From the NCBI RefSeq assembly GCF_002744715.1, contig NZ_KZ319377.1, forward strand, positions 36,255 to 100,254: a stretch of DNA of 64,000 bases, read 5' to 3'. The stretch's first letter is position 1; every line of letters begins with the position of its first letter. Positions 63,897 to 64,000 of the stretch are shown piece by piece. The position numbers were made by a program, and so were the translations under genes. The notes below the pieces were generated by a model, which worked only from the letters and a program-made list of their open reading frames with translations, did not search any database and had not been told where the DNA came from. The stretch is from Marinobacter profundi (GTDB taxonomy: Bacteria; Pseudomonadota; Gammaproteobacteria; Pseudomonadales; Oleiphilaceae).

Positions 63897-64000
63897 CTAG
63901 ATTTCAATACTCTCAGCTATCTCCAGAGCATCCTCGACCTCGACACCAAGGTACCGCACGGTGCTCGACATATTTGTGTGTCCCAACAGCAACTGGACGG
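63786..64000 (-). repeat. Recombinase module repeat, right copy (cut by edge)
   Basis: Matches 57997-58209 in content and orientation. The tail has a few single-base indels, whereas the coding part aligns without gaps. The repeat continues beyond the window. Confidence 0.88.
63897..64000 (-). CDS. Second short tyrosine recombinase, 3' end only
   Basis: The last 33 codons and a TAG stop are visible. They encode QLLLGHTNMSSTVRYLG and the following 14-residue acidic end with the same residues as the first recombinase, including the catalytic His and Tyr. DNA differs at 11 of ~101 positions, all silent. The rest of the gene lies right of the window. Confidence 0.85.
   Translation of the reverse strand, partial: VQLLLGHTNMSSTVRYLGVEVEDALEIAESIEI

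Noticed and set aside
1..64000. CRISPR arrays, tRNA and rRNA genes
   Set aside because: I found no regularly spaced repeats and no tRNA- or rRNA-like stretch on either strand; the recombinase is not seen next to a tRNA.

Overview
The first ~50.6 kb is GC-rich, densely packed gammaproteobacterial chromosome. The gene content (Chp chemosensory genes, zur-znuCB, folE-folX, three c-di-GMP/PAS-type sensor proteins, RNase II, a FadE-type acyl-CoA dehydrogenase, a PhaC-like hydrolase) fits an aquatic or marine genus of the Pseudomonadales/Oceanospirillales type, for example Marinobacter- or Alcanivorax-like. The genus is not resolved from sequence alone. I see no rRNA, tRNA or CRISPR array.

Layout of the core. 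1-8.9 kb: end of a type IV pilus chemosensory operon, with a giant ChpA-type kinase (cut by the left edge), a CheB-type methylesterase and a CheW-type adaptor. 8.9-11 kb: zinc uptake operon zur-znuC-znuB behind a Zur-box-like promoter. 11-20.6 kb: a PAS sensor, a CDGSH iron-sulfur protein, a patatin-like lipase, a diguanylate cyclase, an alpha/beta hydrolase, folE-folX, a CoA-binding protein and a CHASE-GGDEF-EAL protein. 20.6-24.4 kb: a copper-type resistance operon (MerR regulator, CopA ATPase, a 38-residue His-tailed membrane peptide, a DUF411 protein) behind a MerR-type promoter. 24.5-50.6 kb: RNase II, lipid and acyl-CoA enzymes, transporters (MFS, MATE, two EamA, AEC), thiol peroxidase, a Nudix/metallo-beta-lactamase fusion, a MalY/PatB lyase, a UbiA prenyltransferase, FadE and a sulfonate/nitrate-type ABC transporter, with LysR regulators.

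Near 50.6 kb composition changes to clearly lower GC and this persists to the right edge; I read it as a genomic island. Its first part (50.9-57.8 kb) is a tartrate catabolic locus: a divergent LysR regulator, ttdA-ttdB (L(+)-tartrate dehydratase), a TAXI-type TRAP transporter (binding protein plus fused permease) and a PA4872-like oxaloacetate decarboxylase. The predicted route is tartrate uptake, dehydration to oxaloacetate, then decarboxylation to pyruvate.

The second part (58-64 kb) is the most unusual. A short, catalytic-domain-only tyrosine recombinase (FimB-sized) is followed, on the same strand, by a higBA toxin-antitoxin pair and three genes that each carry an Rx4H HEPN-ribonuclease motif, two of them with paired zinc ribbons. 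A second copy of the recombinase gene and its ~110-bp downstream tail starts at the right edge. Its visible 33 C-terminal codons encode the same residues as the first copy although the DNA differs at 11 positions. Between cargo genes lie two 52-bp elements of the same length and about 73% identity, bounded by an imperfect inverted repeat with one unpaired base, which recalls integron attC sites. I propose a recombinase-linked cassette array carrying HEPN defence-type genes; this is inference and not shown by the sequence alone.
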